From Patiria pectinifera (Eukaryota > Echinodermata > Asteroidea > Valvatida > Asterinidae), in contig CM057137.1 in the NCBI GenBank assembly GCA_029964075.1, forward strand, positions 1,116,001 to 1,180,000: a stretch of DNA of 64,000 bases, written 5' to 3'. A model generated the notes under the pieces. It was not told the DNA's origin. It worked only from the letters and a program-made list of their open reading frames with translations, and did not search any database. Each line of letters starts with the position of its first letter. The stretch's first letter is position 1. The position numbers and the translations under genes were made by a program. This document shows, piece after piece, positions 63,121 to 64,000 of this stretch.

Positions 63121-64000
63121 CAACGGCGACTGTATACAGGCCTCTTCCAAATCATTTTCAAGTAAAATAGATTCATTTTTTAAAAAATATTAACGGGAGG
63201 GGGGATGCGATTTGCAGCACTATCCTACCGTCTTATCTTCTGTTTGTAGCTTCATGCGTGTATACGTATGCATGTATAGTTCTAGTTGTGCAGATGAATA
63301 TCTCTGCACAGGCACCCCCAGCGTTTTAGCATCCTCAGTTTTCAGTCATCATATTCACATCATTGCGTTCCTGAATCTCAGTTTAAACTTGATATTATCG
63401 AAGAGTAAACATTTCGGATAATACTCCATTCATTTGCGATTAAATCCATTATCAACATTTCATGTCAGTATATACAATTCGTCAGCGATTTTTTTTTTCT
63501 TCTCAGTTTTGACAATACTGGCGTTATTTTTGAGAGCTATATACAACCCGTAAAAACATCTGTTTCGGACAGCAGTTTTATGACAGACATATTCTTTATA
63601 ACAAAAATCACGGAGAATAAGCAGTGCAGTAATTCCGAAAGTGAAGAAAATTAAACGACTTGAATGGAACACAGAACTTCAACAGCAATGTCGACCCGAT
63701 CATCATGTCGTCTCAGTGACGCACCGGACTGACCAGTGACCAATCAAACGGACCGCAACACGCGAGGCCAGAGGTCATGAATAATAATGATGTTTGGGGT
63801 CAACAAAGTTTGTTTTCGCACATTGACGCAAACTGAACCAAACTTGGAATTTGGATGGTCGTGTTTTGCATTTATTACCGGATAACAAACTTGTATACTT
63901 GTCCAGTAAAATATTTCACTTCTACATTGTTGATTGGGATGAGTATTTTGCTAACTTGACAGCCAACCTTAATTAAAAGTGAATTACGAGCCAGGACAAT

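Larger units (their letters stand above)
61430..64000. other. Right-hand region without recognised genes
   Basis: Starts with the presumed 3' UTR of the lectin gene (candidate AATAAA at 61751-61756). Reading frames are short. A MITE-like element occurs at 62925-63120. A sequence near 62240 (GGTTTCAGTCCCTCCATT) resembles phrases near 33970 and 45100 (CAAGTCCCTCCATTATTGAT, GGCTCCTCCATTATTGAT), probably another dispersed repeat. Confidence 0.55.

Overview
This is a stretch of animal nuclear DNA. Nine well-supported multi-exon or single-exon protein genes have GT-AG introns, and AT-rich introns carry many short inverted-repeat elements and long poly-G/poly-C runs. All exon models were assembled by eye from splice signals, reading phase and remembered protein families; nothing was aligned by computer. 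The gene set (a VHL with no vertebrate extensions, tandem bacterial-type Cupin_5 genes, a two-domain C-type lectin) suggests a marine invertebrate deuterostome. An echinoderm is my best guess, but that is inference. I see no prokaryotic operon, CRISPR array, rRNA or intact tRNA.

Layout, left to right. (1) 1-1809: non-coding, with a perfect 31-bp hairpin. (2) NSMCE1 (+, 1810-5729), a SMC5/6-complex RING subunit, then a hairpin element. (3) TMEM14 (-, 7473-9401). (4) Two tandem Cupin_5/DUF985 genes (-, 11183-11641 and 13008-13547). (5) A HAD-superfamily phosphatase (+, 16816-18673), with a hAT-like MITE just after its stop. (6) VHL (-, 21220-22484), head-to-head with (7) AHI1/jouberin (+, 23093-41882, 28 coding exons, about 1417 aa), whose introns carry many repeats. 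(8) PPP1R42 (-, 45355-50197), head-to-head with (9) PREB/SEC12 (+, 51460-55920). (10) A secreted protein with two C-type lectin domains (+, 58301 to about 61429). (11) 61430-64000: no gene recognised.

Functionally, the middle of the window holds three genes whose relatives are linked to cilia or centrosomes (VHL, AHI1, PPP1R42). VHL/AHI1 and PPP1R42/PREB are divergent pairs with ATG-to-ATG gaps of about 0.6 and 1.26 kb, so shared promoters are plausible. The other genes are housekeeping or accessory: DNA repair (NSMCE1), mitochondrial membrane (TMEM14), ER export (PREB), small-molecule enzymes (HAD, Cupin_5) and extracellular recognition (lectin).

I did not find a new biological system. The most notable observations are a threefold 45-50-residue C-terminal repeat in AHI1, a tandem array that duplicated the 3' end and splice donor of the AHI1 SH3 exon, an AHI1 intron filled by a stop-free minisatellite, candidate introns that split the stop codons of both cupin genes, and several families of inverted-repeat elements present in two or more copies here.
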